A stretch of 8,746 nucleotides of DNA, from assembly GCA_903847655.1 (NCBI GenBank), contig CAINEG010000243.1, positions 1 to 8,746 on the forward strand, in the 5' to 3' direction. Every line of letters begins with the position of its first letter. Position 1 is the first letter of the stretch. The notes under the pieces were generated by a model. It did no database searches. It was not told where the DNA came from and saw nothing but the letters and a program-made list of their open reading frames with translations. Source of the stretch: an uncultured Bacteroidota bacterium (lineage in GTDB: Bacteria; Bacteroidota; Bacteroidia; Chitinophagales; Chitinophagaceae). Below are positions 1-7,558 of this stretch, in pieces. Both the position numbers and the translations under genes were made by a program.

Positions 1-9
1 CTAAATTAA

Positions 10-41
10 AAGAGCCCCTAGTATTACTACCAAGGACTCTT
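10..41 (-). terminator. Rho-independent terminator of smc
   Basis: Read on the minus strand, this is a 14-bp stem (arms 28-41 and 10-23) with a 4-nt loop (24-27). It is followed by a short U-rich stretch, UUUU then AAUUU, at positions 11 down to 3. It begins 22 bp after the smc stop codon. Three of the pairs are G-U in minus-strand RNA and would be A-C mismatches in plus-strand RNA, so the structure is expected to work only for leftward transcription. The U-tract is modest, so efficiency is uncertain. Confidence 0.8.
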
Positions 42-62
42 AAAGCGAATTTATAAAATATA

Positions 63-3000
63 TTAGTTACTCAAGCTTCTAAAATCTACAGGCACAAGCT
101 TACTCACCCCTGGCTCTTGCATGGTGACCCCATAAATAACATCCACCGCACTCATGGTTTGTTTATTGTGTGTTACAATAATAAACTGTGAGTTATCACT
201 GAACTTCTGAATCATCTGTGTAAACTTACCTACGTTGGCATCATCTAATGGCGCATCTACCTCATCCAAAATACAGAACGGAGCTGGTTTGATTAGATAG
301 ATAGCAAACAACATAGCTGTCGCAGTTAAAGTTCTTTCTCCACCACTTAATTGACTGATAGAAGATGGCTTTTTACCTTTAGGGCGTGCTACAATTTCCA
401 CTGCAGTTTCGGCTAAGTTTTCTGGATCTACTAAAATTAAGTCACATGAATCTTCTTCTGTAAATAAGGCTTTAAATACCTTTTGGAAGTTCTCTCTGGC
501 TTGGGTATAGGTTTCCAAAAATGCTTTATTCGCTGTTGCTTCCACTTCCTGAATGGTTAACATTAAACTTTCCTTAGCTGTGACCAAGTCATTCTTTTGC
601 TCTAATATAAAGTCATAACGCTTTTTCATTTCTGTATAAGCTTCAATAGCCGTTGGATTCACTTCCCCCATATTCTCCAAACGCTTCTTCATTCTATCTG
701 CGCTGGCTTGTAATTCTTCAAGGGTAATTTCAGTGGCTCTACCTTCTTCTAAAATTTCTTCTAATTCTACTTTAAATTCTACATTCAATCGCTCTTTCAT
801 TCCAGACAACTGCAATTTCAAATTGTTCAACTGATCTTTGATTTCATTGATCAATTGATCTACCAATTCCTTAGATTTAATTTGAATTCTTAATGCACTT
901 TCCTTTTCTTGTAAATTATTTCTTAAATTATAATAAGCTTGATCCGCTTCGTTTAATTTTAATTCTTCTTCCTCTTTGTTTTTGATCAAATTAACCAATG
1001 CAGCTTCCAATTCAGCCAATGCCGCCTTACTTTCAACAATAGCGGTACTTGCTTCTGTTAATTGTGTGCTATTGGTTTGAATTTGTACATGCAAATCATT
1101 CAATTGATTTTCTTTAAATACCACTTCTTGTTGTAAAGCTTCAATTTTGCTGTTTTGCTTGGTCAACTGTAAATTCATTTCATTGAATTCGCCTGAGGCT
1201 AAATGATAGGCTTGTTCTGCTGCTTGGTAAGCCAATTCCACCTCCCCCAACTGAGCTTGGGTGGTATGCAAGGAAATATTCAAGGCCTCCAAAGCGACTC
1301 TTGTATCTGCAATGGCAGCATGCTCTTCATTGATCTTATTAGCAAATTCTTCTAATTTAGCTATCGCAGCACTTTGTGCAGCATGTAAGTTTTCTAATCT
1401 ATTCTTATTGGCAAACACTTCATTAATTAAAGTATTCACTGATTGCTCGGTGGCTCTAATTTCATTTTCCTTCAATAATTCATTGAACTGAAGTACAGAA
1501 TTGTGTTGATTTTGGATATTCTCTTTTAAAACATTCACTACTTTTTCTTGTGCTTGAATGTCTTCTAATAATTTTTCTAAATTCTTTGCACGTCCTATTT
1601 TTTTCCCTTCAAATAAGCCAACACTACCTCCTGTTAAAGTATACTTTCCTTTTACGAATTTACCCGTTTTCTCTAAAATGATACCTGTTGAATCAGCTTC
1701 AAGTGCTTGTTCATTTTCTGCGATAAATACATTGCCCAATAAATGATTGGCCAAGGCACTGTATTTTGAATCTATTTCAACTACGGAAAGTGCTGCCACT
1801 GTGTTGGCTGGTGCATTTTCAGCCTTAGCTCCATTCAATTGATCTAATAAGAAGAAATTCGCTTTTCCTTTTTTATTGTCATCCAACAACTGAACCGCTT
1901 GCATCCCTTCCTTTAAATTATTCACTACGTAATAATTTAAGTAAGGTTCTAATACATTCTCCACGGCGGTACGATAAGCTTCTTGAACATACAAAATATC
2001 TGATAAGATGGGTGCTTCATGGTTCCATCCAGTATTCTTATGTAAGAACTTCACACTTTCTGGATAGCCTTCCATATTATCTACCAAACTCTTTAATAAT
2101 TCGTATTCGTTCTTTTTAGCATCTAATTTTCTGGTTTGCTCTGCCAACTCTGATCTTAATATTTCTAGTTGCTCCTGTGTTTCAAAAATACTTGCTCTTG
2201 CTTTTTCATGTTGTATTTGCAAAGCAGCCAAATGCTCTTTGCTATTAGTTAATTCTATTTCCTTAGCAGCCAACTGCTGTGTTAAATCTTGAATTTGACC
2301 TACTCTATGCGCTTGTTCTTCTTCTAATTGTTGATGAGACCTTTGCACATTTTGTATTGACGTATCAGACACAGCCACTTTTTTCTCTGCATCAAACTGA
2401 TTGCGTTGAATTTGTTGGTATTGTTGACGCAATTGATCCAAGACCAATCTTTGATCATCAAACTGTGTCCTCTTATTGGTTAAAGCTTCTTGTGATTGAT
2501 CTACCCTTTGTTTAAAATCTTGGTAGATCTTTTCTTCATCTACCACTTGCAATTTGGTATACTCAATTGAATCCCCAATAGTTTTTAATTGTCCTTCTGC
2601 TCTTACTAAAAATTCTTGCAAAGAAGCTTCTTTATCGTTCAAATAATCTAAACGTTGGGCCGCTAAGTTTTTATCATTCTCTTTGGTTCTTAACAATTGT
2701 AATTTATCATTAAATTCATGCTGCATTGCTTGTAAATGCTTCTCCTTTTCAATGAATACCACACGCTCTTGTTCCAATGCAGCTTCTTCCAATGCAATAG
2801 AAGCTTCTAATTGAAACTTCTTGTCAGTTTGCTCTTCTTGTTGATCATTAAGTTCTTTATAGCTAATGTTAAAACCTTCTAAGGAAGCTTTGGCTAGTTC
2901 AATGGCGGTATCCTTATAATCTTTTTTGATTTCAAAATACTTCTCCGCCTTCTTAGCTTGATTTTCTAAAGTCTTTAATTGATTGTTGATTTCAAACAAC

Positions 3001-3581
3001 AAATCTTCGATACGCGCTAAATCTTGCTCAGTCGCATCTAATTTATTCTTCGCTTCTTTCTTTCTTGTTTTGTAAATGGTAATACCCGCCGCTTGTTCTA
3101 ACATTCTACGACGACTATTGTCTTTATCCTTAATGATATCATCCACCATGCCTAATTCAATAATGGCATAACTATCTGTACTTACCCCTGTATCTAAAAA
3201 TAAATTATGGATGTCTTTTAAACGACAAGCCACATCATTCAAACGATATTCACTTTCTCCGTTTTTATAAAAACGACGCGTAACAGTGATCGTGCTAAAT
3301 TCTGTGGGCAATAAATTTTTTGTATTTTCAAAAGTAAGGCTTACTTCTGCCATACTACTTGCGCTTCTAGTTTTGCTACCATTGAAAACCAAGGAGTCTA
3401 AATTTTCACTTCTTAGTGCAGAAATTTTCTGCTCTCCAATGACCCATCTAATACTATCTATGATATTACTTTTACCACATCCGTTAGGCCCAATAATGCC
3501 TGTTATACCTTCGTCAAAACTTACAATAGTTTTGTCAGCAAAGCTCTTGAACCCTTTGATTTCTAATGACTTTAGTCTCAC
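63..3581 (-). CDS. smc: Chromosome segregation protein SMC
   Basis: Structural maintenance of chromosomes ATPase of 1172 residues, a normal length for bacterial SMC. As a dimer, with ScpA/ScpB in known systems, it compacts and resolves the nucleoid. The N-terminal head starts MRLKSLEIKGFKSFADKT and has Walker A GPNGCGKS at 31-38 and an R-loop arginine near R57. A long Glu/Gln/Lys-rich coiled-coil arm follows (about 170-500). The hinge runs from about M503 (GYPESVKFL) to the TGGS...IGR segment near 650-662, and the return arm reaches about 1010. The C-terminal head carries the signature LSGGER at 1078-1083, Walker B FCILDEVD with catalytic E1107, and D-loop APLDDAN. The start codon is GTG; no internal Met gives a complete head, so this start is firm. 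One oddity is that the Q-loop position reads IIELGMV (L143) where most SMCs have a glutamine. ScpA and ScpB are not encoded in the window. The gene lies 92 bp downstream of ftsE and ends at its own terminator. Confidence 0.97.
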   Translation of the reverse strand: MRLKSLEIKGFKSFADKTIVSFDEGITGIIGPNGCGKSNIIDSIRWVIGEQKISALRSENLDSLVFNGSKTRSASSMAEVSLTFENTKNLLPTEFSTITVTRRFYKNGESEYRLNDVACRLKDIHNLFLDTGVSTDSYAIIELGMVDDIIKDKDNSRRRMLEQAAGITIYKTRKKEAKNKLDATEQDLARIEDLLFEINNQLKTLENQAKKAEKYFEIKKDYKDTAIELAKASLEGFNISYKELNDQQEEQTDKKFQLEASIALEEAALEQERVVFIEKEKHLQAMQHEFNDKLQLLRTKENDKNLAAQRLDYLNDKEASLQEFLVRAEGQLKTIGDSIEYTKLQVVDEEKIYQDFKQRVDQSQEALTNKRTQFDDQRLVLDQLRQQYQQIQRNQFDAEKKVAVSDTSIQNVQRSHQQLEEEQAHRVGQIQDLTQQLAAKEIELTNSKEHLAALQIQHEKARASIFETQEQLEILRSELAEQTRKLDAKKNEYELLKSLVDNMEGYPESVKFLHKNTGWNHEAPILSDILYVQEAYRTAVENVLEPYLNYYVVNNLKEGMQAVQLLDDNKKGKANFFLLDQLNGAKAENAPANTVAALSVVEIDSKYSALANHLLGNVFIAENEQALEADSTGIILEKTGKFVKGKYTLTGGSVGLFEGKKIGRAKNLEKLLEDIQAQEKVVNVLKENIQNQHNSVLQFNELLKENEIRATEQSVNTLINEVFANKNRLENLHAAQSAAIAKLEEFANKINEEHAAIADTRVALEALNISLHTTQAQLGEVELAYQAAEQAYHLASGEFNEMNLQLTKQNSKIEALQQEVVFKENQLNDLHVQIQTNSTQLTEASTAIVESKAALAELEAALVNLIKNKEEEELKLNEADQAYYNLRNNLQEKESALRIQIKSKELVDQLINEIKDQLNNLKLQLSGMKERLNVEFKVELEEILEEGRATEITLEELQASADRMKKRLENMGEVNPTAIEAYTEMKKRYDFILEQKNDLVTAKESLMLTIQEVEATANKAFLETYTQARENFQKVFKALFTEEDSCDLILVDPENLAETAVEIVARPKGKKPSSISQLSGGERTLTATAMLFAIYLIKPAPFCILDEVDAPLDDANVGKFTQMIQKFSDNSQFIIVTHNKQTMSAVDVIYGVTMQEPGVSKLVPVDFRSLSN

Positions 3582-3605
3582 TTTTATTTCTACTTTTTAT
3601 GTCTG

Positions 3606-3634
3606 CGAACATAAGAAAAAGAGCCAAGAATCAA
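3606..3634 (-). promoter_or_regulatory. Candidate smc promoter (Bacteroidota type)
   Basis: On the minus strand TTG (3634-3632), an 18-nt spacer and TATGTTCG (3613-3606) resemble TTG-N19-TAnnTTTG with one mismatch in the -7 box. The predicted transcript start near 3602 gives a leader of about 20 nt before the GTG. That matches the leader lengths inferred for purM, ftsE and ribF here. smc could also be served by read-through from ftsE, since no terminator is visible between them. Confidence 0.4.
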
Positions 3635-3673
3635 GAAAAAAATGGGGTTTTGTGTACAATTAGTGGAGAAAAA

Positions 3674-4348
3674 TTAGACTCCCTCTTTTAACCTGCCACC
3701 AGCAGTGGTAAGGGTGCGTGATGGGAACTTACCCACCACCATAAAATCATGGGTAGCCATCAAAATAGCAGTGCCATCCACTTTGGCAATTTGAAACAAT
3801 AATTGCATGATTTCATCACTGGTTTCAGGGTCTAAACTACCCGTTGGCTCATCTGCTAGTATCAATTTAGGAGAATTCAATAAAGCCCTCGCTATATCTA
3901 CTCTTTGTTGCTCACCACCGCTCATTTCAAAGGTCATTTTAAAGCCTTTATTTTGCAAACCCACTTTGGCTAGGACATCTTCAATTTTTTGTTCAATCAA
4001 CTTCTCGTCTTCCCAACCAGTGGCCTTAAGCACAAATCTTAGATTTTCATGCACATTTCTATCGGTCAATAGTTGAAAATCTTGAAAAACAATCCCTAAA
4101 TTTCTTCTTAAAAAGGGTAATTTCTTCCAATCCATTTCTTTCAAGTCAAAACCAACCACCTTCCCTAGCCCTTCAGTAAGGGTTATTTCACCATAGAGTG
4201 TTTTTAAGAGGCTGCTTTTGCCGGTACCAGTCTTTCCTACCAAATACACAAATTCTCCGCTTTGTACGGTTAAATTCACATCTTGCAATATTAAATTACC
4301 ACTTTGGTAAATATTGACCTGATTTAGTTGAATGACGTTTTCGCTCAT
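3674..4348 (-). CDS. ftsE: Cell division ABC transporter ATP-binding protein FtsE
   Basis: ABC ATPase of 224 residues, the usual FtsE size. In known systems FtsE pairs with the membrane protein FtsX at the division site and controls peptidoglycan hydrolases through ATP hydrolysis. It is not an importer in the usual sense. Visible motifs are Walker [10 protein letters not shown] (38-46), Q-loop Q89 in [10 protein letters not shown], signature [15 protein letters not shown] (142-156, Met replacing the usual Leu), Walker [10 protein letters not shown] (162-170) followed by the D-loop SLDPET, and H-loop H200. There is no membrane segment, so it is a cytoplasmic subunit. The ATG at 4348 is the first start after a good promoter and has no Shine-Dalgarno sequence. 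ftsX is not adjacent. The gene sits 27 bp after purM and 92 bp before smc. A LolD/MacB-type ATPase is the main alternative; the FtsE call rests on overall similarity and the lack of an adjacent permease. Confidence 0.82.
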   Translation of the reverse strand: MSENVIQLNQVNIYQSGNLILQDVNLTVQSGEFVYLVGKTGTGKSSLLKTLYGEITLTEGLGKVVGFDLKEMDWKKLPFLRRNLGIVFQDFQLLTDRNVHENLRFVLKATGWEDEKLIEQKIEDVLAKVGLQNKGFKMTFEMSGGEQQRVDIARALLNSPKLILADEPTGSLDPETSDEIMQLLFQIAKVDGTAILMATHDFMVVGKFPSRTLTTAGGRLKEGV

Positions 4349-4370
4349 GGGAGAATGTATTTTAGGATAT

Positions 4371-4401
4371 CAAATTTAATAATTGAATGTTTCTTGCCCA
4401 A
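4371..4401 (-). promoter_or_regulatory. ftsE promoter overlapping the purM stop codon
   Basis: On the minus strand TTG (4401-4399, within TTTTGGG), a 20-nt spacer and a perfect TAAATTTG box (4378-4371) match the Bacteroidota consensus TTG-N19-TAnnTTTG. The purM TAA stop (4378-4376) supplies the first three bases of the -7 box, so the whole promoter lies in the last codons of purM. The inferred start near 4367 gives a leader of about 19 nt to the ftsE ATG. Confidence 0.62.
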
Positions 4402-5554
4402 AATCTCCAGACAATATCAATTCTTTTTGGGTGGAGGCTTCTACTTTACCAATGATTTGTGCTTGTATATTAAAGGTTTTGGCTAAATCAATCAATGCTT
4501 GGGCATTGTTTGCTTCTGTGAATATTTCTAAACGATGCCCCATATTAAACACTTGGTACATTTCTCTTGTATTGGCGCCAGAATTTTCTTGAATCAATTT
4601 AAAGATGGGCGGAACGGGTAAAAAATTATTTTTCACTAAACGCATCGGGCCAGGTAAATATTTCATACACTTGGTTTGACCGCCGCCACTGCAATGAATC
4701 ATCCCTTTCACTGCATCAAAATGATGGGTTAAAATTTCTTTGACCAAGGGGGCATAGGTTCTGGTAGGGCTTAATAATAATTTGCCAATATTTATTTTTC
4801 CAAATCCTTCGATTTCAATTTCATCGGTCATTTTATTTTTACCTAAATAAACTACTTCCTCTTTTAGTGTAGGTTCAAAAGTTTCTGGATATTTTGTGGC
4901 ATAGTCATGATGCAAGACATCGTGCCTAGCACTAGTAAGTCCATTACTTCCCAATCCACTATTGTAGGCCGTTTCATAAGCAGCTTGACCATAACTGGAG
5001 AATCCTACAATTACTTGTCCTGGTGCAATCAAATCATTGGTAATGAGTTTAGATTTGGGCCATCTTGCCGTCATTGTTCCATTGACCGCAATGGTTCTCA
5101 CCACATCCCCTACATCAGCGGTTTCTCCTCCTAAAAATTCAATATTAATTCCATAAGCTTTTAATTCATTAAAAAAGCCTTGCGTACCTTGAATAAGCTC
5201 CTGTAAAATAGTCCCATTAATCAATAATTTATTGCGGTCAATAGTAGAGGAAAATAAAATTTGATCGTAGATCCCCACACATAATAAATCGTCCAAATTC
5301 ATGGCTATAGCATCTTGGGCAATGCCTTTCCAAATACTTGTATCCCCTGTTTCCCTCCAATAGATATAGGCCAAAATGCTCTTGGTACCGGCCCCATCTG
5401 CATGCATAATATTAATGTATTGAGCATCTTTACCTAAAAAATCGGCATACAATTTACAAAATGCATTGGGGTATAAGCCCTGATCTAAATCTTGAATAGC
5501 TGCGTGTACTTCTTCTTTTTGGGCGGAAACCCCGCGTTGAGCATACAGAGACAT
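4376..5554 (-). CDS. purM: Phosphoribosylformylglycinamidine cyclo-ligase (AIR synthase)
   Basis: AIR synthase of de novo purine biosynthesis, which closes FGAM to aminoimidazole ribonucleotide using ATP in the cytoplasm. It has 392 residues, longer than the roughly 345 of E. coli PurM but in keeping with the Bacteroidota form as I recall it. From M1, the N terminus MSLYAQRGVSAQKEEVH is family-typical. ATP/phosphate-binding motif DGAGTKSILAY is at 53-63 (PurM DGVGTK), NLDDLLCVG at 86-94, GGETADVGDVVRT at 142-154, HCSGGGQTK at 287-295, and MYQVFNMGHRLEIF at 332-345 (PurM MYRTFNCG). The frame is open upstream to a TTG at 5671. I chose ATG 5554 because homology begins there, the -7 box lies just upstream, and the longer form would overlap ribF. 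No other purine gene is present. It is divergent from ribF and leads into ftsE. Some related annotations read only 'AIR synthase-related', so the enzymatic role is inferred from motifs. Confidence 0.88.
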   Translation of the reverse strand: MSLYAQRGVSAQKEEVHAAIQDLDQGLYPNAFCKLYADFLGKDAQYINIMHADGAGTKSILAYIYWRETGDTSIWKGIAQDAIAMNLDDLLCVGIYDQILFSSTIDRNKLLINGTILQELIQGTQGFFNELKAYGINIEFLGGETADVGDVVRTIAVNGTMTARWPKSKLITNDLIAPGQVIVGFSSYGQAAYETAYNSGLGSNGLTSARHDVLHHDYATKYPETFEPTLKEEVVYLGKNKMTDEIEIEGFGKINIGKLLLSPTRTYAPLVKEILTHHFDAVKGMIHCSGGGQTKCMKYLPGPMRLVKNNFLPVPPIFKLIQENSGANTREMYQVFNMGHRLEIFTEANNAQALIDLAKTFNIQAQIIGKVEASTQKELILSGDFGQETFNY

Positions 5555-5567
5555 GTATCTAAATTGG

Positions 5568-5580
5568 TTTGTCTGACAAA
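5568..5580. promoter_or_regulatory. Perfect inverted repeat, candidate operator
   Basis: TTTGTC-T-GACAAA is a 6-1-6 perfect inverted repeat. It covers the putative ribF -33 element (5569-5571), the predicted purM transcript start and part of the purM -7 box (5577-5584). Its placement would let one bound factor affect both genes. No regulator gene is nearby. A 12-base match can occur by chance in AT-rich DNA, and part of it is forced by the promoter consensus. Confidence 0.3.
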
Positions 5581-5601
5581 GGTACAATTGTTTTACATTT
5601 G
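5569..5601 (+). promoter_or_regulatory. ribF promoter
   Basis: A perfect -7 box TACATTTG lies at 5594-5601. The nearest TTG is at 5569-5571, giving a 22-nt spacer, longer than the usual 19-20. The inferred start near 5605 gives a leader of about 18 nt before ATG 5623, too short for any riboswitch. The element is interleaved with the divergent purM promoter. Confidence 0.5.
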
Positions 5602-5606
5602 TGCCA
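5577..5606 (-). promoter_or_regulatory. purM promoter
   Basis: On the minus strand a perfect -7 box TACCTTTG lies at 5584-5577. The -33 position, 19 nt upstream, reads TGG (5606-5604) rather than TTG, so that element is weak. The inferred start near 5573 leaves a leader of about 19 nt before ATG 5554. The box shares its sequence with the ribF promoter spacer and with a 13-bp inverted repeat at 5568-5580. Confidence 0.5.
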
Positions 5607-5622
5607 TATTTAGCCGCATTAA

Positions 5623-6567
5623 ATGAAGATTCATTACGATTTAAAAATATTACCCCCATTCCGTAACGCAATTGTAACTACAGGCGCTTTTGATGGTGTT
5701 CATATTGGCCATCAAAAAATCATTAGTAGAATGCAAGCAATTGCCAAAGAGGTAAATGGTGAAACGGTGATTGTGACCTTCCACCCTCATCCAAGAAAAG
5801 TCATTTCCTCCATTCCAGGAGAAATCAAACAGCTGACTAGTTTAGAAGAAAGAATTGATCTACTAAAAGAAACTGGCATCGACCATTTAGTAGTGGTCAA
5901 TTTTGATTACCAATTTTCAAATTTATCGGCCACCCAATACATCAAAGACTTCTTATTTGATCATTTTAAACCACATACCATTATTGTGGGCTATGATCAT
6001 CGTTTTGGCAATGGACGCAATGGCAATTTTGAATTATTAAAAGATACGGGCAAAACATTGAATTTTCATGTGGAGCAGATCAATGAACAATTAGTAAACG
6101 ATGAGATCGTAAGTTCCACACATATTCGAAATTACTTGGCCGAAAAAAACATTGTCAAAGCCAATGAACTTTTAGGCCACCCTTATACCTTTGAAGGATT
6201 TGTCGTAAGAGGAAATCAATTGGGCAGAACCATCGGTTTTCCTACTGCCAATTTACACATTAACAATGAAGAAAAATTAATTCCCAATGATGGCGTTTAT
6301 GCAGTAAAGGTAAAAGGCGATTGTTGTGATCATAAAATATACGGTGGCATGATGAATATTGGCGTAAGACCTACGGTGGATGGGCAAAAAAAAGTAATTG
6401 AAGTAAACATCTTTGATTTCGATAAAGACATCTATGAGCAAAATTTAACCGTTTTAGTTTTTGATTTTATAAGAGGAGAAGTGAAATTCAATGGCCTTGA
6501 TGCTTTGAAAGCTCAGTTAAACATGGACAGAATAGCTGCTGGCACTATTTTACAGAAGTATCCATAA
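5623..6567 (+). CDS. ribF: Bifunctional riboflavin kinase/FAD synthetase
   Basis: RibF phosphorylates riboflavin to FMN and adenylates FMN to FAD, using ATP in the cytoplasm. Its 314 residues fit the family. The N-terminal adenylyltransferase module (about 15-185) has GAFDGVHIGHQ at 21-31, with the HIGH nucleotide-binding motif at 27-30, then VGYDHRFGNGRNGN at 122-135 and SSTHIR at 164-169. The C-terminal riboflavin kinase module (about 186-314) has GRTIGFPTAN at 201-210 with the flavokinase PTAN motif, GGMMNIGVRPT at 241-251, and E260 in VIEVNIFDFD as the likely catalytic base by family alignment. Both modules look complete, so both activities are expected. ATG 5623 is preceded by a consensus promoter and lacks a Shine-Dalgarno sequence. 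Its last 23 bp overlap the convergent holA 3' end. No FMN riboswitch or other riboflavin-pathway gene is present. Confidence 0.95.
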   Translation: MKIHYDLKILPPFRNAIVTTGAFDGVHIGHQKIISRMQAIAKEVNGETVIVTFHPHPRKVISSIPGEIKQLTSLEERIDLLKETGIDHLVVVNFDYQFSNLSATQYIKDFLFDHFKPHTIIVGYDHRFGNGRNGNFELLKDTGKTLNFHVEQINEQLVNDEIVSSTHIRNYLAEKNIVKANELLGHPYTFEGFVVRGNQLGRTIGFPTANLHINNEEKLIPNDGVYAVKVKGDCCDHKIYGGMMNIGVRPTVDGQKKVIEVNIFDFDKDIYEQNLTVLVFDFIRGEVKFNGLDALKAQLNMDRIAAGTILQKYP

Positions 6568-7549
6568 TTTTAATCACCAATTCTTTTAATAAATCCGCAT
6601 CTGTATTGTCTGCATCATGAATGCCCAATACCCTTAAATTGTATTCGTGAATTAACAATAAAATTTGTTCTACTTTATTGTAAGAATATTGCCTTAATGC
6701 AGCCAAATATATTTTAACTGCGAAAAAACTCACACCTACCTCACTCATAATTCTTTTTTCATCACTCGACCCCAAGCCATAGATAGCATATACTTTACTA
6801 AAAAAAGCATACAAAGTGGGCAGTATCAATTGAATGGGGGCTGCTTTATTATTGGATTCAAAATATTGAATCATTCGAATGGCCTTGGAGAAATTTCTTT
6901 GCGCCACGGCTTCTTGAAATTCAAATGCATTGTATTCTTTACTGATGCCAATGAACTTCTCAATATCATCTTCGGTCATTTTTTTACGGTCGCCCAAATT
7001 AACCATCAGTTTCTCTAGTTCATTTTGAATGCGGCTTAGATCATTCCCAATATGATCTACAATAATTTGCACCGCTTTGGGACTTATTTGATACCCATGA
7101 TCCGACACCCACTGATTAACCCATTCTGGCAATTTACTGTCGTACATTTTTTTAGTACTCACTACAACCGCCTTGGTTTTTAAAGCCTTGGCTAAGACAG
7201 ACCTCCCATCTACATTTTTATCTTTGTGTGCAACAATTAAAATAGTAGAACTTAATGGATGTTCGATATAAGACAATAATTTGTCTAGTTGATTCATGTG
7301 TTGCGCTTCTTTGATAATCACCACTTGCTTCTCTGCAAACACCGGATAGCGTTTACAAGCATTGATGACTTGCGTCCAATCGGCATCTTTGCCATAAAAT
7401 AGGGTCAAATTAAAGGCCTGTTCCGCTTCTGGTAATAATTTCTTTTCGGCATAATCCACCACTTGATCAATGTAAAAAGGTTCTTCCCCTTCTAGCCAAT
7501 AGACAGCATCAAAGACATTCTTTTTCCAATTGGCTATGATTTTTGTCAT
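6545..7549 (-). CDS. holA: DNA polymerase III subunit delta
   Basis: Delta subunit of the clamp loader. In known systems it contacts and opens the sliding clamp DnaN so that the delta-tau-delta' complex can load it on primed DNA. From ATG 7549 the protein has 334 residues, close to E. coli HolA (343). The N-terminal degenerate AAA+ domain shows VYWLEGEEPFYIDQVVDYAE (16-35), where a Walker A would be but without the GxxxxGK sequence, as is normal for delta. It continues with RYPVFAEKQVVIIKEA (67-82), which corresponds to the beta-interacting region of the family. GNDLSRIQNELEKL at 168-181 is the conserved middle-domain motif, and an all-helical collar domain follows (about 205-334). The frame also contains ATG at 7555 and TTG at 7561. 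I chose the ATG that fits the family N terminus (MTKIIANWKK), but ATG 7555 is nearly as good. It converges on ribF with a 23-bp overlap and no terminator between them. Confidence 0.92.
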   Translation of the reverse strand: MTKIIANWKKNVFDAVYWLEGEEPFYIDQVVDYAEKKLLPEAEQAFNLTLFYGKDADWTQVINACKRYPVFAEKQVVIIKEAQHMNQLDKLLSYIEHPLSSTILIVAHKDKNVDGRSVLAKALKTKAVVVSTKKMYDSKLPEWVNQWVSDHGYQISPKAVQIIVDHIGNDLSRIQNELEKLMVNLGDRKKMTEDDIEKFIGISKEYNAFEFQEAVAQRNFSKAIRMIQYFESNNKAAPIQLILPTLYAFFSKVYAIYGLGSSDEKRIMSEVGVSFFAVKIYLAALRQYSYNKVEQILLLIHEYNLRVLGIHDADNTDADLLKELVIKIMDTSVK

Positions 7550-7558
7550 GGGCATACT

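Noticed and set aside
3593..3619. Hairpin between ftsE and smc as an ftsE terminator.
   Set aside because: On the minus strand the stem is short and bulged and is followed by AAAAG rather than a U-tract, so intrinsic termination is not supported.
3286..3663. Plus-strand open frame of 125 codons opposite the start of smc, and similar antisense frames within smc, ftsE, purM and holA.
   Set aside because: They lie opposite well-supported genes, show no recognisable domain and are explained as frame shadows of those coding regions.
5602..5622. FMN riboswitch ahead of ribF.
   Set aside because: The inferred leader is about 18 nt and the whole intergenic gap is 68 bp. None of the conserved FMN-aptamer sequence or a multi-stem fold is present.
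5555..5671. Longer purM starting at the TTG at 5671, adding 39 residues.
   Set aside because: The extension has no family similarity, starts with TTG, would overlap ribF and would run through the purM -7 box. The family N terminus MSLYAQRGVS begins at ATG 5554.
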